NCBI GenBank assembly: GCA_018881555.1
Contig: JACAXG010000080.1
Coordinates: 558,001 to 622,000, forward strand
Origin: Amblyornis subalaris
Taxonomy: Eukaryota > Chordata > Aves > Passeriformes > Ptilonorhynchidae
DNA: 64,000 bases
Direction: 5' to 3'
The position numbers and the translations under genes are program-made. Below the pieces are notes generated by a model that worked only from the letters and a program-made list of their open reading frames with translations, was not told where the DNA came from and ran no database searches. Positions 48,801 to 62,600 of the stretch are shown in pieces; within the stretch, counting starts at the first letter, position 1; each line of letters begins with the position of its first letter.

Positions 48801-51800
48801 TCAGCTACATCCTTTATTGCTTCCTCCAAACATGTTTGTCTGTCAAATTCTTGGACGAGTTTCCTAAGATGGGAAATAAAAACAAGAGGAAAAGGAGGTT
48901 GGAAAAAGTCACACACGATTTTTCACGGCACTGAAATATTCGGTGCTGGACCAGTGTGGAATAAACTATTCCCAGGTCAGCTCTCCTGGCTGGCCAGCCC
49001 TGGCTGGGGAGGAAAATGTTTCCTTTGCCTGATAATGAGCTTCATTTTGGCTCAGTGGCCACGACCTTCCTTGGCCTGTCCAGTCTGACCCTGTGCTGTG
49101 TCTCAGGGGGCTGGCGACTGATGCAGATGGAATTCTCCNTCACTGCCTTTTATGAGGAAGGGAATTTGCTGTTTACAACACTAGCAGGCACATTTCAGCA
49201 AAGTCACCTCTTTTTTTTATTANATTGGGTATTTTGTGGCAAAACTAAAGTCAAGTCATCTAAGAAACACTGTCTGGAGTGAAAATCCAGATGAATCTGG
49301 GAGAGGTTTTGTTTCTCTTGAACGGAGATCTTTCTCCCTTGCCCAGTGGCAATGCACAGACTTTACAGGTTAAAAAGCATAAGTTTAAACCACCACTTTA
49401 AAGAGCATAAACTCCTTTAGCAATAAGTTCCTCCTCTCCACATCCCTTTTCCAGCAGCGTTTGCTTTCCGCCTAGATTCCACTATCTACTAATTGTGGCA
49501 TTTATCTCAGACACTTTCTTAAGGATAAAATTCCTTTATCCTCTTCTCCCAGGCTCCTCGTCTTATTCAGACAGCACCTTGAGGTGTTCTCCCATTTATT
49601 TGCTTCAGCAGAAAAATTTTAATGTCTGGGATAACAGTTCAAGGAGTATCCAGTGACACCTTCCAGACACGCCTTCGGAATTGTGATCCATGCCACACCA
49701 TCCTGGACTAGAAGTTTGCTTCATAACATACAAGAGGAACTGCAAAATGATAAAAAACCCTAAAAGTTAAGACACAAGCTTCTTAAACTATGAGTGGAGC
49801 TATATCAAATTTTGATTTTGAATTTTTCTGTAATAGAAATTTTGTTCTAGTCAGCACAGCACAACTTTGCTGAGCCAATCAAAGTCAGGGTCTATGGAGT
49901 GTGTCTGTCCCAACATGACACCTATCAGACTCTTAAATTCTAGTTTGGGCACTCTTTCTGGCAAAGATCAGCCTTAGAACATGTAAAACTGAGTATTTGT
50001 CTTTTAGGAACATAGAGAGTTCAACTTCTAAGCTATAATAATGTCGCCTCAGAAGTGACACAGCAGCATTCACTTTGCTGCTGAATACGGAAAGCACTTT
50101 TATGACTCCACCAAATCAGTGGGTCACAGAATCAGAAATTCATAGTAACCACCAGAAGGATTTTATCTACACGTCTTGAAAACAAACAGCAGCTCCTGTT
50201 TGTTTTTAGCAATAAAGTTATCAGCACATGAGATAAGTTTCTTCAGTTTTGAGTGATGAAAAACCCACATCAGTGACTTCCAAAACAAGCTGATTAAGCA
50301 AAGTCACAGTTGTTGTATCTGCAAGGCAATCAAGCACATGCTTTCCCCTCCATGTAGGTTATTTTGTCTAGCATAGATTGCTATGAGAGGACTAAAATAA
50401 TAAAATACGTTTGGATAAGCCCCTTTCTAATTACACCAAAACTTCAGGCAGTTTTTACAAGTTAAGGAACCATACTATGTGCTAAAGGGTAAACTTTTAA
50501 GGGTGATTGGCAGCTGCCAAATGGTGCCCAGTATTGTCACTGTATCCACGAACTCACTTTAATTCACACTTCAGCCAGGCACCCTCCCCTCCAGTTCTGC
50601 CTCTTGCCCTGTGCTCTCACCTTCGCTGTTCTTCCCCACACTCNGTTATCAGCTCCAGGTGTTTCAGGAGGGATCAGGGTGAGCGCTACTTCCTTACCTC
50701 ACAGGTCTGTTTAGGGAGCTTGCTTCCTGCTACCTCCCCCTCTTGTGGGCACTCTGATAAAGGATGAGCCTTTTCCCAGGGTGTCCAGCTCCCCCTCCAC
50801 TGCCTGTGTCCATGGCAGGTGTGGGATCACCGGACACCCACCCNTTCTCCCAGCTGCTGAACCTGGTCACCGGTGAAGCCCTGCCGGGGCAAGAGCAGAG
50901 AGGCAGAGCTGGAGACAATGTGGCTGGAACTGAGCTTCCTGTGAGGGGAAAAGGCCAAAAGGAGCCAAGAGCCTGCTGGACAGCTGCTAATTGCTCCGAG
51001 CTCTCCATGAACACCAGCCAGGCTGGCAGAGCGCAGGATATGCCCTCGCTGCGGCCAACAGGGCTCGGCTGCCTAACACCAAGGCTTGGGACACCCTTTC
51101 CTGCTGCCTCCTGCACTCTGGGAGGTGCCTCTGCTCACTTGGATGGAAATGCAAGTGACTCCATGGAGGGGTTTGCCACCATCAGCCAGGATTCTCTTCT
51201 GCTTCAACCCGAAACAAAGCCTAGGGCAGATTCAGTCAGACAGATCCATTGACAGGAGCCTTTGGCTCCCTGNGAGGAGTCAGCCTGTCAGGGGGGAGTC
51301 AGAGTATTTTCTTGGTCATGATTTTATCCCAGTTGAAGCACAGTCAGTTTCATCTCTGTGTTTAAATTGTTCAGACATTTAAGAGACTTCTTGCTTGGAA
51401 AGACACAGTAAGAAAGTTTTCTCCTTGTTTAGATCATGCTGTTTCTTTCCATAGNTCTTTCACTGCATTTATCAAGCTTATTTTTGGTTTTCCCAGTGTG
51501 ATACAAATACACCGATTTGAATTCACCACTTCATTTCAGACAAATCCCTTAGCTAAACAAAAGGGATCCAGACCTCCAGTTCCTGTTACGTGTTCAAAGC
51601 ACCACAAAATTTCCTTTAAAGATGNAGATTCTCTATGAATAATTAGGAATTGCTGTGAGAACATCATCGTTATTTAGTCAGGGACTAACAGCTAAAGTAA
51701 AGTCAGTGAAAAACCTAAGGAAACATTTCTTAACTCTCAAAAGACACGAGAAGGGCCTGTTTCTAATAACGTTGAGGTTTGCCAGTGTTGCTTTTCCCTT

Positions 51801-54800
51801 GTCTTACAGCATAAGTATTTACAGTTCAGACATTATGTTCATTGGAGGGGATGTTTATTTCTAATTTTTTGCAGATTTTGGAATGTCTGCAGAAATAGCT
51901 TTGCCTGGTGTCCCTGTGTCTTCCAAGCACACCATCCCCCTCAGTGCCTACAGTTCTTGCTCCATCCAAGTGTGGAGCTGCAGGGCAGATTCTCAGCTGT
52001 AAATCATCNTCCTCACTTTGGCAAAGCCAAGGGCTGATGTTGTTTTGTACAAGCAGAGGTACGAGGCCCCTCAATCCACCTCTGTCCACAGGCAGATATT
52101 GTTTTGATTTTGTTCATGAGACATTCATCATGCTCTTAGGGGAAAAAAAAGCACTCATTAAGACCAGGAATGAGAAATGGCATGGTTGGATTACAGCTGA
52201 AATATTTGGATTAANTTTGAGTTATTCCTCCTACAGCCCAGACACCAGCTGTTTCACCAGTGAGATCATGTGCCCGAGTGTGAAAAGCAGCTTTTAGGCA
52301 ACCATCACTTCTGAGGAGTTTTATTTGTGGAGAGCACAGTCAGTGAGTGAAGGAGGGAGGAGAGGCCAGAGGAGGAGGCACTGCACTCACAGCTCCATTT
52401 AGGGAGGAAAATCAGATGTCCAAGGCTCAAATGCTCCTTATCTGAAGGGAGGAGGAAGCAGTGATCATGCACAGCAAATGCAGCTCCGCACAAAATCTTT
52501 GCAAATGGATTATCTGTAGGGGTATCCCTGTCACCCAGGGAGAGCAAAGCCCTNAATTTTTGTCTTTTATCTGTCCCACAAGTGCTTCCACCTGTGGTAA
52601 ACTTGCAGCAGCAATAAAACTCTAAACTTGCACACCAAAGCTCAGCCCACAGGTGGATCACGGCTAAATGAGATTTAAAATTTTGCTCACCACCACAGGA
52701 CTGAAGATTTAGTACAGTCTTAGGAAAATAAAAACCCTATTTTGATTATTAATCACTGTATCAGGCTAGAAAGTGCTGGCTCCAGGNGAAAATCAAACCT
52801 GAGTGTGCTTTATACAGCACAGACATCTCTTATGAAACAGAGCTCTGGGAGCCACTCGTCCAAGCCCCACGCCCAGGGAGGGCCACCCGGAGCAGGCTGC
52901 CCAGGGCAGTGCCCAGCTGGCTCCTGGACATCTCCGGACAGAGATCCCATTTCCTGGCGCACGTGAGAAGGTCAAGGTGGCCTCCACCCCCTGCAACACT
53001 GGCCAGAGTTCAGTGCATGAAAACTGGAGGATAACATTTGCTCTTAGCAAAAAGAGTATTTTTCCTGAGGAAGGACATTTTATTTCCTGAAAGCTGGAAA
53101 AGATGCAAATTCAAAATGTTTTAGCCTTTATGATGAAGTTGGAAACAATGCCACATACAGGCAAGACAGCAGTTCTGAAAGGTTCTTTCAGCTGTGAAGG
53201 ATTTTTAAAAGCTTCTTTTTAGCCACAAAAGCATACATATTTATTTAATCCTTAAATAGAATTAATCTTGAAGGAAACATAGATCTAGATCACAGGGACA
53301 CAGCATGAAATTCAAACAAATTACTCCACGAATCTAGGACAGAATGGCTTACTAAACCTCAAATTCCAGGACTTTGCTCATCCCAAATACACTTTTAAAG
53401 ATGGAAATAATATGAGAAAAGCATAAAGCTCTTCACACAGAAAGCATTTTTCGGATGTGGATGCTTTCCACTCTTGGTGAAGAGTGTTGACAGAACAATA
53501 CCTTAATTTCCTTTGCAACTGGCATGTTTAGGCTGTAATTTTCCCTTCAGAGAAGTCAGACATTTAATTCTTTTGGAAGACTAAATCAATGAACTAACAA
53601 TTACTGTAAGAAGACTTATCCTAGCTGGGGATATGATCCCCGGGCTTTTTGTTTTACAGTCTCAAAATAAATTCTACCATGTCATTCTTGCCATCACCAC
53701 ATCGCCTCAGGACAAACAGAAGCTGTTTGAGAAACCAATTTTCATCTAATGACAACTGAACCAACTAAATAAAACCTGACATTTTAAACTTTAAGGAAAC
53801 ATTCAGAGCCTTGGCATTGTACTGTTTATGTTGTACAAATGACACTGAGGTAGTTCAGTATTTTTTTCTTTAGAGGAAACAACCCCAACAACATAAGAAA
53901 GCCTTCATCCAGTCTGAGGGAGGGAAATGTAAACTGGAAAAACTGCCAAGAGAGAAGATAACAAAATACTGGCATCTGGAGAGCTGTCTGCTTGGCAAGC
54001 ATGCATGTCATTTACAAATGTTTGCTCTGAATCACATTCCTGGAAGACTTGGGTGAATAATACCATGCAGAAAGTTGCCACTTTCAAAACGCTGCCACTC
54101 CACGGCATGGCAATAAACACAACACCCCTGGAAGGGTGAGTGGATCCAAGGATATCACCACAAAAATGGGGAGCTTGTGCCTCACACTGCCCTGGTAGCT
54201 GCCAGACGAGGGGGGACGATGCAGCTCTGTGCGAGGATGTCCAGTGCTCTCCCAGCTCCTCAGCAAGCTCCCGGAGCAGGGAGGGCAAGGATGCTGGCAA
54301 GGTGCCACTGAGGGGTTTTTCCTCCTGCCATGACAAAAGAAGGGCACAACTAAAACCAAAGAATTTTCTGAAGTGGCACAAGAAACGGGATTGAGCCATC
54401 AGATTGATGTCATATGGGATCCGCTCAGTCACCACACTGCACTGGAGAGGTCAGACCTGAGGGCTTTGGAGTTCCTTGCTCATCTCTTCTTCCAGGCAAG
54501 CCCCATCTTAACAAGACTTTCCAGGCAACATAAAAATAAAATTATGGAATTCATAGAATAAGGGTGAGCAACAGCTCGATTCCGGGAACGTTTTGGTAAT
54601 TCCAAGAAGAAATATGTCACAACTTCCCCGGCTGAAAACACTAAGGACAAAATATTACGGGAGGAATGTTTTATCCAGTCAGAAACCAAGATGGAAACAT
54701 GCCAAGCAATGTTTTCATGATGCCTCCCATACTCAGCCTGTTGGGGGACAGACAAGGTGATAAACGGAGCACAGTGAGAATCCCAAGGTTTGAAAGGGGC

Positions 54801-56566
54801 CAGGCACCAAAACCCATGATGTTAATATTGAGGTGCACCAGCTTATATAACTGGTGGGAATAAGAGTGAATTAAACAAAGTTCATAAGTTCCTATTGTTT
54901 AGGAAAGGATCCTTCCTAGAATAACATCCTTAGGAGAGCAAAACAGTATCTGTTTTCAGTTCAATAGAGCTTCTTAAATTAAACACCCATCTCAAAAAAA
55001 GTGAGGCCCCCCCTTCCCACGTTCTGGAGCACCATGTTCTCCCACATTTTCATTTTTCAAATTGACACCCAGAAGCACAGTCAAGGCCTCTTCAGGGTTA
55101 AGCACTCTGCCAGAGTTGGGTGTCACCACTCTGCTGCAGAGAGGGCAGGAGAGACACAAAACCCTAGAACAACCCAGAATTCCTGATCTTATTTCTGGTG
55201 GACCTTCTCAGACACAGAAACTGAGCCCATCTGAATGAAATATCATCAGGTTCTTGGGACTTCTTACTTAGAGCCACAGCACACTGCACCCACCTCAGCC
55301 TGGCTGTGAGCTGCAGATCCTGGCCTGGGGAAATGGGACACGGACGAGGGTCACACAGCTGGATGTAACCCCTGAGCCTGGAATCCCAGCCTGTGCCAGC
55401 AACAACTGCCGGGAGGGATTCAGGGAATTAAGAGATCCCTCCTTGTTTGTTTGGCTTTGTGAGGAGTCCTCGGGGCACCACACACAACTCTGCTCCACTT
55501 CCTGGCTCCAGGAACAAAACAACTGGGAAAGAAAGTGCTCAACAACACATCTGCAACAGCCCTTTGTGTCTGGTCACTGCTCTGTCCAGTGCCTCCATGT
55601 GCCTTGGACCCATCTTCTAGAAAAGCAGGTGGCTGCACTGTCCCTCTGGAACATTACTATTTTCCCATCACTACTCTTAGCACAGAAAAAAATAAATTCA
55701 ATTGCCCTTATAAAGCCAACACCAGTCAAATTCTGTAGCACAGATTCTGAGTCTCTGTTTGCCTTCAAAATGCCACAAAATTGCCCTGAGGTGACAATGC
55801 AAGTCCAAAGCACTGCTTCATCCTTCTTCCCACTGCACCATTCTGCTTCCCAAGCCCTGTCCCATGTACATATATCCATTAAAACACATCCCTGCCTGCC
55901 TGCTCTGGGTGCATGCCCCACAGCCCATCATACAGACTTCATATTGGTGTTAGGAGTTGGGTTGGTCTTGCCACAGACAGNAATACTACTGCAAATGAAT
56001 CAAGATTTGCTGCTGGGCGTTTGTATTGGTGAAATTTATAATTGTCTGTGAAGTTTATATTGCTTCACCTTTAAAATTCTCTGTAGCAAAATGCAATCCA
56101 ATACAAAATATTTGCTGTTAATAGGATCCTCTCAGGGTCCAATGCACAGCAAATTTCCAGAGACAAGCCTGTTAATTATTACTTTGAGGCTTTGGTGACA
56201 AAGGTTACTTTAGAATAATAAAAGGCCCAACCTGCAGACAAAGTCAACAGAGATTTTCCAGTTTATCTGGTGATGGTAGAACACCTGCTGGAAGCCGAGG
56301 CAGGGCTTGCAGAGGTGTCACAGCCACTGTGTCATGTTGAACATGAATGAGCACAGTGGGCACAGCCTGGGCCCTTCGCCCCACAGTGGCCTCCCATCCC
56401 CTCTTACTGGGGTCAGCATAACGTGTCCTCAAGTGATTAGTTCATATTTTTATTATATTCGTATAATAAAAATATAATTCATTATATTGTGGCACCTCCC
56501 TGTGCTCNTGTGGCAATACACTTTGCAGTACAGGTGTTGGCTCCATAAAAGATTAGCTAACAAGAA

Positions 56567-56643
<77 letters not shown>

Positions 56644-59600
56644 TGTCAGCCCTAAACACAAGAGACTCCTTTGGAGCCTCCCTGGTTCCTCAGGGGGCTG
56701 CTTTCAGATGCTGTGAGCTGCCAACCATGTTTTTCATGGCTAATGTAACAAAAATGCTCCTGTTTGTTTCTTCCTTTTCCAGCCAGCTGTCAAAAAAAAA
56801 AAACCAAACAAACCTCAGTTGTGAAACATGAATACACTCCCCAAAACACCCCACCTTTGCTATTTCTCAGCCAAGGAAGGGCGATGGACTGTAGGAAAGA
56901 GCTGCCTGGAGCTCACCACCTTCACCTGCCAGGCTGCTGGAGGGTGTCACATTTTCTTTTCAGAACACGTTCAGTGAAAAAAAATTAAACAGCCCAACCT
57001 CAAAACCTTAGGAGAAAATAATAATGGGAGAAGGAAAGAAAGAAAACCAAGCCCACGATGTTTTCAGTGAATTGTTTGGCCAGACACCATCAGAACATGC
57101 TGTTCCAAGTACCTTAAAAGACCAACAAGGGAGGGCCCTTTAGAGCTGGAAAATGCTTCCTTGCCTCCAAGAAAAAAGTTCCAAGAAACATTTCAGCTTT
57201 ACTAGAATATTTGGGGAAAAGTTGCAACATTAAAATTAAAACCAGAAAGTTTTTTTAACTCAGTATTCCCCCNCACACACACACAAAAAAAGCCACCATT
57301 TCTCTCCTCCATTTTTACAAAATGTGTGTGCTCCTCAAAAAGACCAATTACTTGGAACAGCCAGGACTATTATTAATTTCAAATGATTACAGGATTCTAT
57401 TAGGGTAGCAGTAATAGTGACTATCATGACCCTCNCTGTGAGAACTTACATTCCTGGTCGGTGGAATGAGAACTCCAGTTCCAATGGGTTCCAGTTACTT
57501 TTTTGATCNCTGTGCATCAGTACATCCTACATGTATTTGTGTTATTAGCACTGTTATTTAGATTACATTTAGACCTCAATATCCCCTTCAAAATCCTGGC
57601 CGCTAAGTGCTTTATAAAGCTTTGAATTTCAACGAATTCCCATGTATCTCATGCACCAAATCACAATTGACCACTTCTGTCCCATCACTCCAGGGCAAAA
57701 CCAAGTGGCCACCACTTCTCTTGAACATGACATTTCCAGCTGCTGGTGAAAATGATCCAAATCAACTGATTTCATGAAATAAGACAACAAGAAAGCAGAT
57801 TGTGAATCCAGCCGATCCAGAATTACAGCCATACAGGAAGGGTAAGGCTTGTTTGACCTGGATTTGAAAGACCTTGCCCTCCCCTTTTGGACACCTCCTA
57901 GCAGCCGAGTTCCCTGGGATCTTTGTAAACCCTACATTTCCAGGCTGTGGATCACCAGGATGCAAGAACAGCAACAGCTTCTGTACAGAAGANCACTCAC
58001 TCACTAAATCTACCTCATTAAACAAATAAAGCTCTTGAGGCAGATTTTTAGTCGCTCCAAAAAAACCCACAAGGTTCAGAAGCCAAGTGCCAGCACTAAT
58101 TTTGCCCTTAAAGGAACACAGAGCACGATGCGGTCCTGCCTACACCGGGATCTCAGATGGGTGGCAGCTCATTGTTACACCCCTAATGTGCACCCCTCAC
58201 CCCTCCCCTTCCCTCCCAGCTCAACATTCATTCGAACAACATGAAGACAATTCGACTTAATTGCAACTGCATCGTCCTCTGCAGCATCCCCCTGCCAGCC
58301 CTGCCGCTCCGATGTGCAGTTGCCAGGGCAACGGGTGTGAGGAGCAGGAGGAGCAGGAGGAGCATGAGGAGCAGGAGGAGCAGGAGGAGCAGGAGGAGCA
58401 GGAGGAGCATGAGGAGCATGAGGAGCATGCTTTTGTGCTGCCACTTGCATCCTCGGGAGCCGTGCCAACATCTGAGCTCCCGCAGCCGGGCTGGGATTAA
58501 CGCCTTCCTGCCCAGGAGCAGCCTGTGCTGTGCGGTGGCAGCCAGCCCTGGCCAGCAGCTCCTCTCCCCTGCAGCCCACACCCGCCCCGAGGGACGATGG
58601 CTGCAGCTCGGCTCCATGGCATCGAGCACCCAGGATGCTGGAACAACTCCACTCCAACGTGCAGCAGTGCCAGGCTCCATTTGCAGGAGGTCTGGGTTCA
58701 CAGTTCATCGTTAACGAGGAAAGAAAAGATCTTTTACCATCATTGAAGAATTATTTTCTTCTGGTGGTTTCCCATCTACCCNTTGTTGTCCCCTCACCCA
58801 TCCCCTCCACTCTAACAGAAAGCTGCATCGTATCTGGAGTACTATATGGTCTCTGCCTCCACAATTCTAACCCAAAAGACATGATTAATGTGTACAGAAA
58901 CTCTCCCATCAGTCTCTCTGATTNTCTTCCAGGGCAGGCTGCTTCCCAGAGCTTAGCCCTTAATAGCTTTCCTATTTCTTTAAGATGAAGGGTTTAAACC
59001 GAGGTCAGAGCCACTTTGCCTATGACCTTTCATACCACTTTTGAGTCTGCAAGGCTTAAGCCCTTCTATAAAAATTAANGTGCACTGCAATCATTCTCTT
59101 TATGTACACACATACAGTTAACAAAGAAACAGCTGACTTAAAATTTTTCCATAGACAATGACCTGTAGCTGAAGATCACAAGCTTTTACTGGCAAGGAAA
59201 ACTGTAACAATGGCAGAGCCTCCCTGCTACTGCACTGGTGTAATCACAGCCAATCACAGCATTCAAAAGTGCCTGTTGAAATGATCACCAGTGTCATCCA
59301 GGAAGTCCTAAAATCCTGCAGTAGCCCTGTACAACAGCAGTCANGGAGTGCATGTCTGAAAATCATCCACTGAAGGATGCTGGGCTGTCTGTGGAGGACA
59401 GCATNCACGGTGTTGAGATCTGGGATGTGACAGACACATAAGGAAAAGAAGCCAGTTAGAATTTATTTCATCTCGGTACAAGGCCAAGTTTTTCACAGCC
59501 CTTTTGTCCTATAAACAGATCCCAGAGAAGCAGAGCAAACTGGAAGACACTGGCTCACAGAACCTACAACCTGAAACCACCTTTGTATCCCCAGCAATGT

Positions 59601-62600
59601 CTGAAGCACATAAAAGGATGTGTGAGCTCCCTCAAAGCTCAGCAGAGGCTCAGCACCACATTTTGAGACACATTTCCTCACCTCTCAGATCCCACAGGTG
59701 CCATTATTTCCAGTGCAAACACAAATGTCACAGCACACAGAGCTTTGCCACTCNTGCTTACCTGCACTTGAACAAGAGTCAACAACCACAAGAACNAGAG
59801 AAAGGTGGACAATTCTGGGATAGACAGGGAAACAGAAGCCAAAACTTCAGCTGTTTCAGACATGTAGCCTTTCCAGAGTAAGTCATTTTTTCGAGAAAAC
59901 AATAATTAGATCCTGCAAAGCTTGAGGGGTCAGGAGGAGAGGTGGGGGGACACCCCTATTCTGATTGAGCAAGAGCATTGCTGTTGCCCCATATTTTTAA
60001 CTGGAAAAAAGTGGCTGAAGGGATTAAAAAGGCACATTCAGATCTGAAAAAGTGCTCATTAAACCAAGAGCCACACTCCAGAAGGGAGCTGGGATCATGG
60101 AGAGGGGATCTGGCAAACCAGGCCAGTGTCACTGTTCACAGGGGCTGGTACAGCCACATCACTTGGTCCCACAGAAGGCACTGCAGCTGCACTGGGCTGC
60201 TCAGAGTGCACATCACTGCCATGCCAGCCTATGGTATTCCCCTTTAATGCCACTCTCCTCCAGCTCTGGATTCTCTCCAGGCCCCATCCTGGCAGAAATC
60301 CCAGAGTGTGATGAGCTGTCACTCCACTCCATGCCCAAACTGTTCTTGCATGGTCGTGCACCTGCTCAGACCCTGATGCAGTGCCAGGACACCTCCCTCT
60401 CCTGCAGGCACCACTGGGCTCCACACGAGTCCCAGATGTAAGCAGATGTCTCTGGTCTTGTCCACAGTGAAACTGGAAAATAGGGATAGACTGCAGTGAC
60501 ACAGCTACAGAACAGAGGAGTTACATGATGAAGAGCATCTCATCTGAGAGATGTTTAACCCAGGCGTGCTTACCCCTGACAGCCAAGTCTTTCATGACAC
60601 TTATTCCACAAAATTTATGAGGACTGGGATACTGTTAAATATTCTGGAGGACACTGTGAGCACAAATCCTGTCACTGAATAAAGAACATTAATGCAAAAC
60701 CTGTGAAGCTCACCCAGACTAAGTGCCCAGGCAGGGACATGCCCCAAGCTGCTTCTGCCTTCCAAACCAGGGCAAAACCTCAGACAGGAGGAGAGGTGGG
60801 GGAGGTTTCAGGGTTCAAATCACCACTTGTAAACACAAAGATGTTTCAGCTCCTGAGACAACAAATCATTTTCCACCACTTAGAAGCAAACAAAAGCTGG
60901 TGCTGCCTCCAGTAAACACGTGAAGGTGCAGAAGTCAGAGCTCCTGAATTCTCTGGCACCTCAGTCCCTCACACCAACCTGCTCATCCCACACTCCCCAG
61001 CTTGGGAAGTGGGGAGACACTTGCTCTGTTATTCCTGCCTCTGTATCGTTCCAGAACACAGTAGTGCCCTATTTGCTGGACTTTTCACTTGCACAGTGAT
61101 AACCACCCCTAAAAATGCTGGAAAATTGGTGAGAAGAGCGGAGAATGGGGCCCATGGCACTCAGNGTTTCTAGGAATGCAGGCACTGGGCTGTGCAGATG
61201 CAGTTCTCCACCTTCAGTCAGGTGTCTGACCCTTGGCACCAGGGAGTGAATGGGGATTGAATCAAACACAGCAGTGTCCCTCCGGTGGCCTGGGACGCAG
61301 GAGGGCTTTCTNGGGAAGCAGTGCAGCAGCTCTGTCTCACAGGGTCTTTCTGTGCTGCCTTACTGAACACAAACCAGCTCTGTCTTTCCAGAACANGAGG
61401 GTGCAATCACAGTCCTTTCATAAAGAGAAGATGCAGATGAAAGCAAAACCAGAGCTTATAAAACACAGGGTCAAGCAGGGAAACCAGGAAAGCACATGAT
61501 AAGAGCCTCATTCTGTAGGATCAGACTATTTTCCTTTATGGATAACTAAAGAACACTGTTTATCTCTGAAGCAAGCTTACCCACTCTTTCCTCACGTGCC
61601 TGCCTGCCCTGGCTGGGGGATCACTGCTGTTTGTTTAACACTGACAAAGATGTCCTTGAGATTGGAAGGTCGGTGAAAAAACTGAGACAAACCCGAGGTT
61701 TAGTTAAAAATAAGACAGACAAAATACCNATGGAGCAGAACGACAGTCATTCCCGGGTACTCCCAGCCCAGGCAGAGCAGGAGCACCACACAGAGGCAGT
61801 GTTTGCCTCAGAAAGGGGTTAAGCAGGGCGGGGGCCGAGGACACCCCAGATACAGGGGGCAAGAGGCTTCTGCTGCCTCCTGGCAGGGCACAGCCGCCCC
61901 CAGCCCCACTCCAACATGGCAGGGGGCGAAACTCCAGGGAAATCACATGGAAAGAGCAGGATGGGCTCTGATGCTGATACCAATGGGCAGAAATAATGTC
62001 CACTAACAGGGCGGGGAATCTTTCTTACTCTTTTTGCAACAAACCAGCAGGTTTTCCCCACAGAAAACCTCTCCAGGAGGCTTCCTGCATGTTGAAGGGC
62101 TCTGGAAGATGCTGCACCTTTGAAATGGTCATGCTCAGCTCAGTTGTTATTTTACAAGTTTACCTCAGAGGAACTGAGGTATCAGCAGAGCCCAGTGTTC
62201 TGGCAGACCAGCAGAGGATTCACATACCAGGGTTGGTTTAGAATAGATAGAAGGATAAATTTCTTCACCAAAAGGGTTGTCAAGCACTGGAACAGGCTGC
62301 CCAGGGAAGTGGTTTTAAACACCTGCAGGAATTTAAAAGACATGCAGATGTGGTTCTTAGGGACATGGTTCAGTGGTGGACTCAGCAGGGTTAGGGCAAT
62401 GGTTGGACCTCAGGATCCTAGAAGTCTTTTCCAACCTAAAAGTCTTTCTCAGCCTAGAAGATTCTATGGGTCTGTGTTGTTGGCATCAACACCTGAATTC
62501 ACCCCCTGAACTTNTGGTCAGCAGAGGGCAGGCACTGGTGGGAGATGGCTCATCTCAGCCAACATCTCAGGCATGTCAGCTGAATCCCTGTGTGGTTTTA

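Noticed and set aside
58175..58708. 177-codon His/Ala/Pro-rich minus frame and Glu-rich plus frames
   Set aside because: Produced by the GAGGAGCAG repeat, which is open in several frames.
59764..59817. 54-nt minus segment with strong-looking acceptor and CAG|gtaagc donor
   Set aside because: The encoded peptide is a plain hydrophobic run with no partner exons; such pairs of sites occur by chance in 20 kb.
62120..62509. 129-codon plus frame with a [12 protein letters not shown] segment
   Set aside because: This is the decayed 3' part of a CR1 element; similar frames occur at 15304-15745 and 32095-32350.
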